From Zeugodacus cucurbitae (Eukaryota > Arthropoda > Insecta > Diptera > Tephritidae): a stretch of 64,000 nt of DNA. The notes below the pieces were generated by a model, which saw only the letters and a list, made by a program, of their open reading frames with translations, made no database searches and was not told where the DNA came from. The stretch is taken from positions 930,001 through 994,000 of the forward strand of contig NC_071671.1 of assembly GCF_028554725.1 (NCBI RefSeq), written 5' to 3'. Numbering within the stretch: position 1 is the first letter of the stretch; each line of letters starts with the position of its first letter. The translations under genes were made by a program, and so were the position numbers. Shown one piece after another: positions 37,785 to 50,300 of this stretch.

Positions 37785-40700
37785 TTAATTGGTTGGCTCA
37801 GCAACACGATGGACCTGCAGCACAGCAACAGCTTCTTCAACCTTAGCTTTCAATGCGTCTTGATCCTCGATCATGTGCAGCAATTCAGAATTCTCAATTT
37901 CTAACAACATTCCAGTTATCTTGCCAGCCATTAGTGGATGCATGCGCTCGATCATCGGATACAAGCGTTCACCTAAAATTTGTTTCTGCTCCTGTGGTTT
38001 AGCATTAGCCAACAACGAAGCGATTAACTTCTCTTGACCTAAAAACAATAATAAAAGAAAAGGTTTTTATTCCAATAAATGTCATTGCAATGTGGCTAAT
38101 ATTTAAAAAGTAATAAATGAAAGATTGTATTTCACTTACCCTTTTGGTGCATTGGCTGCACTTGTGGTTGTTGTTGGACCGCTTGTGGTGGTGGATTGCG
38201 CATGTTTGCGGTATATTTATAATTGGCAGCGCGTTGCTGAGCTCCACCAGCTGTAATCGGTGCTCCAGCCATTGGTATATTGCCCGCAGCGACGGTTTGC
38301 TGACCGGTGATAGCGCGTGCGCCAGTATTGCGCATAGTGTTGGCAGCGGCGGCTGCAGCGTGTGCTCCTTGAACTGCCTGCGGTTGGCCACGAGCAGCAC
38401 CAGCTGTTGGGCGGAACTGAGCGTTACCAGTTGCTGCCATAGCGGCATTTGTGAAGCTACCGGCGGCGGCTGCTGCTCCAGCTTGTGTGACCCCTTGTAC
38501 GCCAGCGGCGGGGCGCACTTGTGGTGCCCATCGTGGGGTGTTGCGAATTGGTTGGGTCACTTGTGGACCAAAGAAGCGTTGACCTGGCGCCATGGTTGGT
38601 ACGAAGAAACCGCCAGCTGTGTTAGGTTGGAATATTTGACCCAATTGTTGCATACGCATGCCAGACATGTGACGCATGTATTGCGATGCTAAATGTGCTT
38701 TACGGTCTTCTTTGCGTTGAGCCAAAGCAACATATAATGGCTTCGAACCCACCACACGGCCATTCACTTCAGTGACGGCACAGGTTGCTTCGTTTGGCGA
38801 AATGAAACAGACAAATCCAAAACCTTTAGAACGACCCTCTTCGTCGGTCATAACCTTGGCAGAGGTAATTGTACCATACATGGAGAACTCTTTGCGTAGA
38901 CGCTCATCGTCTACACTATCATCCAAATTCTTGACATACAAGTTAACACCAAATACCGATTCCTGTCGTTTCTTCTTTAATTCTTCGAACTTGCGTTTTA
39001 GTTCTTGTTGGCGTTCTGCTTTTTTCTGTGCACGAGCAACGTATAGTACTTTGCCCTCGCCCATATCCTTGCCATTTAATGCGTCGACAGCGGCTTCAGC
39101 TGCTTCGGTGGTCTCATAGGCAACAAATCCAAAACCTTTGCTTTTGCCGTCGTCTTTAACCATTACCTGAAAATGAAATAAACATAGCACTTCAGAAATA
39201 TTCCTTAATGACAAAAATTTTATCAAACTATTATTAACTTCTATTTCTACTATTTCTGGTAGAATTTCTGTAATTCGTCAACTTTTGTCAAGTGATCTGT
39301 AGGATCCATCGACATGGTAAGTACGGAATTTGGTTGTTTCTCTTACAGCCGTAAATCTTAATCGTTTGCCAAGTATACCAAACGACCAATGGGTAATAAG
39401 CTGTGTAAGTTTGGTCAGTGGATATCTCTATAGTTCGTATTATTAACGCTTTGTAATTCGTCAACTTTTGTCAAGTGATCTGGAGGATTCATCGACATGG
39501 TAAGTACGGAATTTGGTTGTTTCTCTTACAGCCATGAATCTTAATCGTTTGCCAAGTCAACCAAACGACCAATGGGTAATAAGCTGTGTAAGTTTGGTCA
39601 GTGGATATCTCTATAGTTCGTATTATTAATGCTTTGTAATTCGTCAACTTTTGTCAAGTGATCTGGAGGATCCATCGACATGGTAAGTACGGAATTTGGT
39701 TGTTTCTCTTACAGCCATGAATCTTAATCGTTTGCCAAGTATACCAAACGACCAATGGGTAATAAGCTGTGTAAGTTTGGTCAGTGGATATCTCTATAGT
39801 TCGTATTATTAACGCTTTGTAATTCGTCAACTTTTGTCAAGTGATCTGGAGGATTCATCGACATGGTAAGTACGGAATTTGGTTGTTTCTCTTACAGCCA
39901 TGAATCTTAATCGTTTGCCAAGTCAACCAAACGACCAATGGGTAATAAGCTGTGTAAGTTTGGTCAGTGGATATCTCTATAGTTCGTATTATTAATGCTT
40001 TGTAATTCGTCAACTTTTGTCAAGTGATCTGGAGGATCCATCGACATGGTAAGTACGGAATTTGGTTGTTTCTCTTACAGCCATGAATCTTAATCGTTTG
40101 CCAAGTATACCAAACGACCAATGGGTAATAAGCTGTATATCATTTTTTAACAAAGAGTTGCTCATAATTTTAACCAGTATTCACTTACCTTATAGCTGGT
40201 TATTTTTCCGAAAGGTTCAAATAAATCCTTCAACTTCTCGTCATCAAAATCTTCGCCAAAATTCTTTACGTACACATTAGTAAACAGTTTTGCTTTTTCT
40301 CCCAATTCCTTCTCGCGCTCCTTACGTGGAATGAATTTACCTACGTAGACTTTCTTAGCATTCAACAGCATGCCATTCACCTTTTCTATCGAAGTGTTAG
40401 CCGATTCTTCGGTTTCAAAATGGACAAAACCATATCCTTTGGAATTACCCTTTTCGTCGGTGGCAACTTTGCAACTCAATATGTTGCCAAACGCAGAAAA
40501 TGTATCGTAAATCGCTTTATTGTCGATACTTTTATCCAAATTTTTAATAAATACGTTTCCTACGCCCGACCGACGCAAAGATGGATCACGCTGCGACCAC
40601 ATAATGCGAATGGGCTTGTTTCGTATTAAATCGAAATTCATAGTATCTAAAGCGCGTTCCGCTATTTAAAAATAATTGAAAAAATATTTAGTTAATGAAA

Positions 40701-42400
40701 TTCAATGAAAAAATTTGTTTTTTTTTCAAGTGATAATTATTGTGTTATATATGTGGTGTTTATGACACAATTGTCAAAATCTAAGACATAAATTGTGAAC
40801 ATTTTATTTCATTATCCCAATTAAAAAATCTATAGATTTTATTAAATTATTTAAAATAAAATATTATATTTAAATTTGTACAAATTTAAACGGTATATTA
40901 TATTAATTAAAATAAATGAGTTTTTTTTTTGTTTGCTTACTAATGATGCCAAGTGCAAGTTTGAATTGAAATGGCATGGTAAGTAAAGCGTTTTATTCTT
41001 GCATTTTCCGTATAGTTCGTGGGCACCAAATAACTCATAAACTAGGTTACAGAAAATGCAAACTCAAACTTTTTTTTACTTTTTACCGCGTCTCACATAT
41101 TTATTTTGTAAATAAACCTACTTAAATACTAATAATTAATTAATTAGGTTTTCGACCGCAAAAAAATATATATATTTGATTGATTCATGTAATAAAATAT
41201 ATATTCTATAAATACTTTTATTACATTTTGGAAAAGTGATGGTGATCAGTAAATATGTATAGCAAACACATATTCATATTTCCTTTATACTATTACTACG
41301 CCATATCAGTAGGTTTGCACACACTTACATACAGATGCGCTTATCATGCAAAGCACGTGCGAAAGTGGCAACGTAGCATTTCTGCTTTATTTTAAAAACG
41401 TAAATACATTTTAAAACAATGAACCAATATCTACTAATATACACAATCTAAATACGATTATTGTGGAAATGTATATTGATTTTGGCACACATATTTTCTA
41501 ATATATATCTTTCTTTCCGTAAATGACAATCTCACAAAGGTAATCGCGTTTAGCAACCAAACAAAAGTTATATACAAAATAGTATAAATACATGACAATG
41601 TGGTGTCAGTGAACCCTAGATAAAAAGGTAAATAAATTACAATGCATACCTGCATGCATACATACAGAGTAGCGAAAGTTGAAAAGAAAAAATTTCACTG
41701 AGATTTCTGCATACGTGACATTTCATAGGAAATTTCAAATATACATATATGTATTTAATAATTAAACCGAGTATTTACTTATAAATAATGGCATTTTCAA
41801 ATCTGACTCATATATAAATCATTTGTAATAATCTTTATTCCAGATGTAATGGTGAAAAGAAAAGTAAATAAAACGGAAACAATGACAAGTCGCCTTTGTT
41901 TCCTATGACAGGCTGTAGGAAAATTTCATGTACGTATGTATACAAACTGAAAATGGAATTAAATATGGCGGACACATGTGGTGAAAACTGTAAAGTAATG
42001 CCAGATCACCTAATCTTCGAAAATTTAGAATATTAAATGTTTTCAACAAAATTTCGAGATTATGAACATATCACATATTAAATTACTATAAATAAATAAC
42101 AACCTCGGGTTTCAATATAAATAAATATCTTACTATATGTTCGTTATTAAAATATAAACAATACCTTCAGAAATTAAATTTAATATTATAAATATTTGTA
42201 CACTTACCATCGGCTGGCTGCTGGAAGTTTACATAGGCATAGCCCAGTGAACGACGTGTAATTACATCACGGCAAACTCGAATGGATAATACCGGACCAG
42301 CGGTGGAAAATTTTTCAAATAAACCAGCTTCATTTATATCCTGGTGCAAATCGCCTACGTAAAGTGATGCCATTTGATAGTTTGGTCCACCAGAATTCAT
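37785..42400 (-). CDS. pAbp: Cytoplasmic poly(A)-binding protein
   Basis: Four coding exons, 42400-42208, 40661-40189, 39166-38140 and 38038-37785, join in frame to 648 residues (human PABPC1 636). Four RRMs are visible: RRM1 from about 11 (SLYVGDLHQDI; RNP1 SLGYAYVNF), RRM2 (NVFIKNLDKSI; KGYGFVHF), RRM3 (NVYVKNFGEDF; KGFGFVAY) and RRM4 (NLYVKNLDDSV; KGFGFVCF). A Pro/Gln/Ala-rich linker leads to the MLLE (PABC) domain, about 565-640, with KITGMLLEIENSELLHM, which binds PAM2 motifs. The protein coats mRNA poly(A) tails in the cytoplasm and promotes translation through eIF4G. Intron 2 contains a tandem array. The upstream leader on the same strand is strongly A-rich, which fits autoregulation. 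Confidence 0.97.
39271..40135. repeat. 183-bp tandem repeat in pAbp intron 2
   Basis: Five copies begin with TAATTCGTCAACTTTTGTCA at 39271, 39454, 39637, 39820 and 40003, exactly 183 bp apart; the last is truncated at about 40135. Copies 2 and 4 share variants (GGATTCATCG, CAAGTCAACC) while copies 3 and 5 share others (GGATCCATCG, CAAGTATACC). The most recent duplication unit was therefore a 366-bp dimer. No open frame crosses the array. Confidence 0.95.
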
Positions 42401-42923
42401 TTTCCGATCTGTTGGATACGATTTATTTTTTCACGCTTCTTTCAATCGCTCTCTTCAATAGCGTTGAAGAAAAAAATCTCCACACAAAAGAAAAACTTAA
42501 AAGAACTGCAAATAGAAGTAATTAAATATTTTGATTAGTAATGAAAAATAATGTAAATCAAAACGCTGAAAATAAAATGGCAACTCTATGAAACACACGT
42601 TTCGCAGTAATGCGCGGCTGGCAACAGCTATTATCTTTCAGTAGGGGAATACCAAAGAAAAAATAAATCAATTCAATAATTAGTTTTGTAAAATCCCAAT
42701 ATTTGAGATGAAAAGAGGTATCTCAATTTAGATTTAAACTAATGTCATTTAGACTGTACATTGATTTTACCCAACGTTTTGCAAAACCTCGTGTGAACAC
42801 ACGACCACCATTTTTCTTTAGCTTTGCATCGCCATGCCACGCCACAATCGAATTTCACTTTCTTCGGCTATACATATAGTTCACACTATTTTGTAATTTT
42901 ACTTACGTTTTATACACTTGCTC

Positions 42924-43010
42924 GATTTTTGCTACTTTTTGCAATTTTTTTTGTTGATTTTTATATATTTTTATTTTTTTTTTTGGGTTTTTAAATGATT
43001 TTTTCACAAA
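42924..43010 (-). promoter_or_regulatory. A-rich pAbp leader, probable autoregulatory element
   Basis: Read on the minus strand, this stretch is a series of A runs (up to 11-12 A) separated by a few bases, followed at 42906-42901 by a good splice donor, GTAAGT. It fits a non-coding first exon of pAbp. In other animals, PABP mRNAs carry an A-rich 5' UTR tract that PABP binds to repress its own translation. The transcription start and the leader acceptor are not fixed: candidates are CCAACAG at 42409 and GTGTGGAG near 42473. Confidence 0.55.
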
Positions 43011-44021
43011 ATTTGTGATAGTCGCGAGCTTGATAAACCACACGACTGCTCACCACGTCGGACTCTAAACGACTCAATTCTATTTCATTTCAGTTCGTCT
43101 CTATACGCCATTTTCGAAATTCCATCATCCAACTCCCCTCAATCATGGAATTTTCAATCATGTGCTTGAGTCAACATTAAGTGTTGCCACATAATTCAAA
43201 CGTTTTTTAGAAGGCCCCTCCTTATTTTACTTATATTAGTGTTATAAGGATTATTTAAACATATTCAAAGTTATTAGAAACATTACGATATATGTACACA
43301 ATCATATATAATAGAATAATATAATATTCATATATTGTACATATACATACATATATATATATATAATTTATGTATATATATATTATACATACATACATGT
43401 ATATTGTAATAGTTTTAAAAAATTTCCAGGACATGCATACATAAAATACTTCCGTAACACTACTTACAGTAATTAACCTTCGATCCAAAAATAAATGAAT
43501 CCTTATTGCAAAACACCGCTTTTAAAGAATAATCACAGCACAGCAATGATGATATTTAATGCGACGCGACGGACACCTCGAGTAAGGACTTCCACAGTAG
43601 TAGCGGGAACACTTTTATCGTTGACGTTGGCGATTATGATTGTATGTATCAATTGAAATAGTAAAAAAAAGTTCACAAATTTGAAATGCACATAAAATCG
43701 GATTTCGGAATTAAAAAATATTTGGCTAACGATCGGACATTTAATCTTTTTTTTGCACAATCAAAATGCGAAAGGAAAAACGAGACATTTTTGAGTTAAG
43801 AATCAAACAAAATATTTTCTTTTTTTTGGTTGATTGCGAGAATTATTTTATTTGTTTTTTACAAACATGCAGAACGAAAACTACAATTTTTCCAAAATAA
43901 TTTTTCCTCAAATGTTTCTCGATATATTAAAAATTCATTGAGTGCCTAGATTCAATCATCTACCGTAGATTTAAAGTGTCTCCATGAGAAGTGTATGTGT
44001 ATACAAACACTTTTAAAATAT
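43011..44021. other. Spacer between pAbp and the DRC9-like gene
   Basis: This holds the pAbp promoter region and the 3' end of the DRC9-like gene. 43330-43400 is an AT/TATA-rich microsatellite. A minus-strand AATAAA (TTTATT at 43847-43852) may serve the DRC9-like transcript. No gene seen. Confidence 0.45.
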
Positions 44022-45580
44022 TTAATTACGCTTCTTTTTGCCTTTCTTCTTTTCGACTTTTTTCTTGCCCCGGCGATATTTTCGAAAAGCCCGTTGTATT
44101 ATTTTCGCGGCACGTGTCATCATGAACAGCATTACACGTTCCTCATGCTTCCGACGATCCTCCTCCTCTTTTGTTTTAACGATGGCTTCATATTCAGCCT
44201 CCTCTCGTTGATAGTCGATAAGGAATTCATCAAATTGCTTCTTCTGCTCGTCATATTCTTCTTGTAGGTAAACGTTCTCTTTAATTTTTTCACCAATATT
44301 CTGATCAAATTTTTTCAACAAAGCTTGCAATTGTAAAAGTAGTTTATTTCTAAAACGAATAAACGAATATAGTGTACTATGATAAACATTGATCCTGATT
44401 ACTTTAGAAACGTAAATTTATAATTAGGTGGGTAATTAAATTCAATTAATTGATTTAATATAATAATGGATGGACGAGTAACTGTATACATACATATCAA
44501 TATTACTTTTAAATTGCTTACTTTTCATCACGAACCTCCTTTTCATGTAAGAGGTTTTGCTTTAACATTTTTTCATAAGCCGACTTTGTTTTCTCGAGTT
44601 CCTCTTCCAGTTCCTTTTGTTTTATAACACTGGCCATATGGATGTTGTGAATTCGTCGACTGGACTTCACCCTACAATATTACAATGAATGGTCAGTATA
44701 TTATACTTATATATAATAATATACTATGTTTACAATTCTTCTCTAATGCGCACATTATTGTCCCATTTCTTAAATGCCAAATCGGCTTCATATTTTTTAA
44801 TAACACCATCCTTCGCTGCGAGCTTCCAACGTAAATTAATTTTTTGATTGTGTAATTTCCCTTGAAAATCTATATTGTAACAAAACAAAGAGTATTCGCA
44901 TTTGTGCGTATAAAAACATGTATACAATCTTTAATCTTTCTTTTACCAGCTATATTTTTCTTCATCTGCTCGTTATCATGATAAATTTGATGAATCTTCT
45001 TTTCCTTCGTTAATTCAGCCATCGCCGATTTACTTAATCGCTCTTCAGCTATATTTTGTAAAAGTGTAAAAGCATCCAACAGAGATTTATCCTCATCGCT
45101 CAATTCGTCCAGCCAATTGGGCAATGAATGCAGCATTTCAAAGTTTTCATGGAACATATCAATTAATTGTAGCAATTGTAAATTCTCCTCGGGATTAAAT
45201 TTTTGTTCCTTCGTTTTCTAAATTTCGGGGGAAGATTGTAAATACGTATTTACGTAAGATTTACGTGTTCAAACCATGCGTACCTTCACAATTAAGAACG
45301 ATTGTATGGCACGCCAGCACTTTTCATATTTGGTCCCCTTTAAATGCCTTCTCACCGTCAATGGGTTCTCAAGGACACGTGGAATCAGCAACGATATCTT
45401 TAATTTTTCAATGGATTCGTTTACAATACGCATAACACTGGCAACCTGGGCAGCTCGTTCGGCAGACATCTCAACTGCCAAAGGAGACAATCCATATGCA
45501 AATGAAATTTCAGTTTGGAAATTAAATATTAATTCTATTATGGTCTGCTTACCACTTTCATATTCCTTTTTGATACTCAT
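44022..45580 (-). CDS. Dynein regulatory complex subunit 9 / IQCG-like protein
   Basis: Five coding exons, 45580-45284, 45217-44947, 44869-44734, 44671-44522 and 44349-44022, join in phase to 393 residues (human IQCG 443). The N-terminal half is helical. The second half is a long charged coiled coil (KQKELEEELEKTKSAYEKMLKQ; EEYDEQKKQFDEFLIDYQREE). A single IQ motif, AAKIIQRAFRKYRRGKKK (365-382), binds calmodulin in the family, and a Lys/Gly tail ends in KKGKKKRN. DRC9 belongs to the nexin-dynein regulatory complex of motile axonemes. In a fly that predicts sperm-tail expression. Assignment rests on the C-terminal architecture (coiled coil, IQ, basic tail), so the exact orthologue is likely but not proven. 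Introns are short (59-172 bp), and the gene sits compactly between pAbp and Pcl. Confidence 0.82.
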
Positions 45581-47303
45581 GGTAATTATTTTATGTTGTT
45601 ATATTTTAAATTCTGTATTTAAAAAATATAGTAAAATGTGTAATCTTGAAAACAGTTAAAGACAAAATATAATGCAAAATAAGGGAATGGTTGCTATAGA
45701 ATTTTATTTTCAATATACATGTGTAAGTTTGCACACACATATGTACACATACACAAGTTATAGTGTAAAACCTGCAATATACTTTAATACGAACTGGAAA
45801 TATTCGGTGTTTTTTTTTTTTTTTAACGACGGATATATCAGAATTATTTATGTACTCTAGACAGGCTCTGCGCGATACCGATGCTATGAAACGGGGAAAG
45901 TTCGGTGCAAAGCTTTATATATAATTCCAATAAAGTATAAGTTCTGGATAAAATATCTTCCAACAAACATTTATTTTTTTACCTTTACTTTTTTTAATAC
46001 ATAGACATCTCAATTAAACATATTACATATTACATATTAAACATATTAAATTTAATTCAATTAATTTGTATTTATAATACTCAAAAAATTGTCATTAGTT
46101 CCATACATTTATGGGTTACTTCCAAAATAACGTAAATGTGCGTTATCCACATATAATCCAATCAACAATTCCGCTATTGGCAACTTCTTCAATAAAAAAA
46201 TCTCTGATTTACAAATACAATTTAAAATGATATTTAGTAGTAGATGCAAAACTTTTACTTTAGTTAATTTTCTATGTCGATATTGGCTACAAGATTGGCT
46301 CATCAATGGGCTGAAGTTTTACCAGAATTTTAAGGCGTCCCAGTAAAACTTCATCGCCTAACCATGCATATTTCAGTTTGGCTGTTCTGACTTGTCATAG
46401 TGTGTATTTATGTATGTATTATGTATATAAATATGTATGTATGTATTACTACTTGAGCCATTGCACATTCAAACCTGTATTATGTTAAAATTTTAATTCA
46501 ATATACTTTTCGAAATTAATACTTATGCATGTTACTTAATCATTAGAACTAAAAACTGGCAGTGCAGGAAACTAGAATAATAGAAAAATTCATGGCATAC
46601 GCTTATATTTATATACCAAATTTATGAAAAAGGAGATTAACTAAAACGAAAAGTATGAAACAAAATATAATATTCAATTCAACATCTTTATAACATTGTT
46701 TTATGTATATAATATTAGAAAGGATTAATGATTAAGATTCTAGGTAATATGTTCTAATGAATCTTAAACTACAATTCTCAAGAATTTGTTTATTAGTATG
46801 AAACATTAATTCCAAAAATCAAATGATATATCAATACAAGTACTCTTATATAATTTCAAGCAAACCATTTCTTTGTTTTGTTTCAATATTACTCATTCAT
46901 GTATTTGTTTTTGTTTTTGTTTTTTAATAAGAATTGGAAATAAAATAACAGCCAATTAATGCGATTGGGACTTAAATGTACTATAAACAGTCTGTACCAA
47001 TATATAAATTAATGTAAAAACTTAAAAATATTGTAATGCTCTACTTACAATTCGCATTATTCACAATTAACATGCCAAAGATATGCAAACAAACACCATA
47101 ATTTAAGGCAACATTTAAATGAGAAAACAACATAACAAATCATATGACTGTATGCATATATGTAAATATCCAATAAATTCCGCGAATTCCGAATTTGGCA
47201 TATGATTTAATATGTTTCACAGCGACAGCAAGCCTTTCACACTGAACTTGCATACATTGTAAACCTATTCTGCGAGAAGTTATTTCCTTTAGTGCTCATA
47301 TCC
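45581..47303. other. Spacer between the DRC9-like gene and Polycomblike
   Basis: Both neighbours are on the minus strand, so this is the DRC9-like upstream region plus the Pcl 3' UTR. It is AT-rich, with a T run at about 45812-45828 and TATG repeats near 46405-46445. No gene seen. Confidence 0.5.
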
Positions 47304-50300
47304 TTAGGTCGCTGTTGTGAATTTTGCTGTTGTTTGTGTTAACTGCCCCTGCAACGAAGCAGTTGCCACATCTCCCCATTCAATTAGATATTGCATCTGT
47401 CCATCGGCCAATTGTCGTTTGGCACGGATGCAAAATTGTTCACCAGATTCAATGCGATTCACCGCTCCACCAAAGTATTCCTTAACGGATTGTTTAAGAT
47501 CTTGCATACTATTGGCATTCGCATTTTTATTGCTATTTTTATGTAGGGCTTGGTGTTGTTGTTGTTGTTGTTGCAATGCTGCCAATGTTATATTGCTGGA
47601 TGAGTTGGTCGATGATACAGTGCTCGCACTGGAAACTGAGCTGCGGCGACTATTAGCAGGGGAATTCTTTTGAGGACGTTGCCGCAAACGGCGACCATGC
47701 GACGGTTTAACTTGTTGTATAATTTCTACTTGCGCATCCACATTTGAACTCATCGAACCTGGTGGCGACGAAGACGTCGACGACGATGATGATATCGATG
47801 AGAATGATGCAGTTGCAGCCGATGTTGTTTGACGTTGAATTTGTTGCTTGTTAAATGTGGACAACACTCTGGTCGTATTCGTTGTTGCTAGATGGGTTGT
47901 TTGTGTAGTCAGCAAGTCTTTGGCATGTATTGGGAAAAAGTTCCTAGGAATTGGATTGATTGTTGTTGTACTAATAACCTGAAAATATAGCATGAAATAT
48001 GTGTTTTGCATATATATATATATATATGGCAACTCTACCTCCACATTCGATGATAGGCGACGAGTTCGTCTCCTCCGCACCTCCTGATTCGGACCGATAG
48101 TTATATCTTTGGCACTCAGTCTTCGCTTGATCGTGCGTACTGTTCGTGGCTGTCCGGCAGCCTTGGCTAAATTACTTGTACTTAGATTTGGAAATATACC
48201 TGCACTCTTAAGCGCTGCCAGCTTGGAACTGAAATCCAAGGCTGTTGTATTGAAAATACTGTTTTTAATCATAGTGCCGCTCCGATTAAAATTTAATAAG
48301 TTTTGAACACATCCGGAGGAAGTTCCGGTAGTTTGGGATGCGGGTATATTCTTTTTAGGTGTAATTATGCGAAATGGGTTATTGAGACCTAAAAAGTTTT
48401 TGGGCGGTGGTATGATAACATCGAGCGATGTACCTCGACTACTGGACGAATTTTCATCCGATGAGGAATCACAGATGCGGCTGCTGTCATAGCGCTTAGC
48501 GGCTGCCTCAGCAGCAATCTCCTTGTAAGAATTTGATAATTTAAATGCTTTGCGCTTACGACTGCTCCGTTCTGTGACAATTGATGAAACATTGTTATAT
48601 ACTATTGACGAAGAATTGGCGTTGACGGCGTTAGACACAAGTACCCTATCTTCAGTTTTGACGTCAAATTCCCTCTCATCTGTGCTCTGTTTAATACTAG
48701 TCATGCACTGAGGATTCTTTAATGGAGATACGTCTTTCTCTTTAATTTTATCTTTCCGTATTGAATGGACAGATTGTATTATAATATTAGCATCGTTTGC
48801 ATTCTCATCGTCCAAAACTGGTATCTTCTCACACAATATAATATCCTTATTTGTAAGCTTTTTGACTGATTTTGGCCTCAAACTACTAGCGTTTGCAATT
48901 TGTATTGAATCTTTACTTTTGCGCGCTTTCTCCATTATATGTTTAATGGGGATCTCATCGTCCGAAGTAAATATTTCATTTTCTTCAATACGAAATTCAT
49001 ATATATCTGGTGGAGTTTTCCGTTGTGAAGGCGACGAAATTTTAGAAACCTCGTCACTATTTTTGTATCTGTAAAAAGGTAATAAATATAACTTAATGTT
49101 AAGCTGTATGTTAATGTTTTATTTATACATACTTGTTGTTTCCAGATGATGACATACACAAATGTTTAGCCACTACTCTTGCTCGTTCCTTCATAGGTTT
49201 GTTACAACTAAATATCATATAATGAATTTATGAAAATATTTTTTTATTTTATATTTAACTCACCGAAGACAAAACCATATACCGCTGCCTGGAGTCGTTT
49301 CCCTAGTGCAACTGCGGTGATAGCCACGCCGACAATCCTCACACGTCTCTATAACATCTTGTTCTTGAACACGCTTACAAGCTACACACATTTGAGCATT
49401 TCCATTCCCAACACTACTTCCCAGACGCCTCATCTCTTCAATTCCGCACCATAGCTCTGAGTTATCGTCAAAACGTATCAAATATTGAACTTTTTGTACC
49501 TCACTCATATCGGAGTCAGCGCTGCTGCCGATAACTGTTCCTAGATATTGACGTCCATCATCCTTTCGGATAAAGACATCCTCGCCCATGGTAAAACTGG
49601 TCTCTAATAAAGAAACGGACGAATTTGCATTTTTCTTTTCAGCTATTAAGCTATCCAGTGAACCTGGTGACGAAGTAGTGGGCGTTGGTGGAGTAAGAAG
49701 TGTCACTGATGAGGCCGTTTCATTAGCAGTTGCTTGAATTATGTTTACGGGTGTAGGCGATGGTGGTGAAACCGATTTGGATAGTTTCAAATCGACATCT
49801 TCACTTGAGTCGTGTAACACAGGGATGTCATGCTGCTGTGATATAAGATTCGGTGATGCTGCATCATCGCATTTAATTGTATTCTTCATGCGTATGGCCT
49901 CCGGAGTTGAAAATTCCACTTCGTTGTCTTCTATTTCCATAATGCTATCTTCAGAAATTTCATTTGTTTTAGCCACTCTTTCAGTATCAGTTCCATTTTC
50001 CACATCGCTCATGACGTATTCGCATTCCTCTTCATCGTCCAGTAGGTCAATACTATGCGTAATGGTTGCAATTGCTTCTACTGCAGCATTGGATATAGTT
50101 TTGTCCACTAATCTCTTTTTTGCGGGTGTACAAACTGTTGTTTGCGATGTTATATTATTACCTTTAGCTTCATTTAGTGAATTTCCGATTATTATTTGAG
50201 AGGATATGGATTGCGAATCAATTATATTTCTTGTAGGTGACAAATTCAATGGCAAAGGTGGTGAAGAACTATTTTCTGGGGTGGTAGGTGGAGTATGTGG

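Noticed and set aside
39271..40135. Regular 183-bp repeats considered as a CRISPR-like array or coding repeat
   Set aside because: Eukaryotic intron, no short repeat/unique spacer structure, and no open frame through the units.
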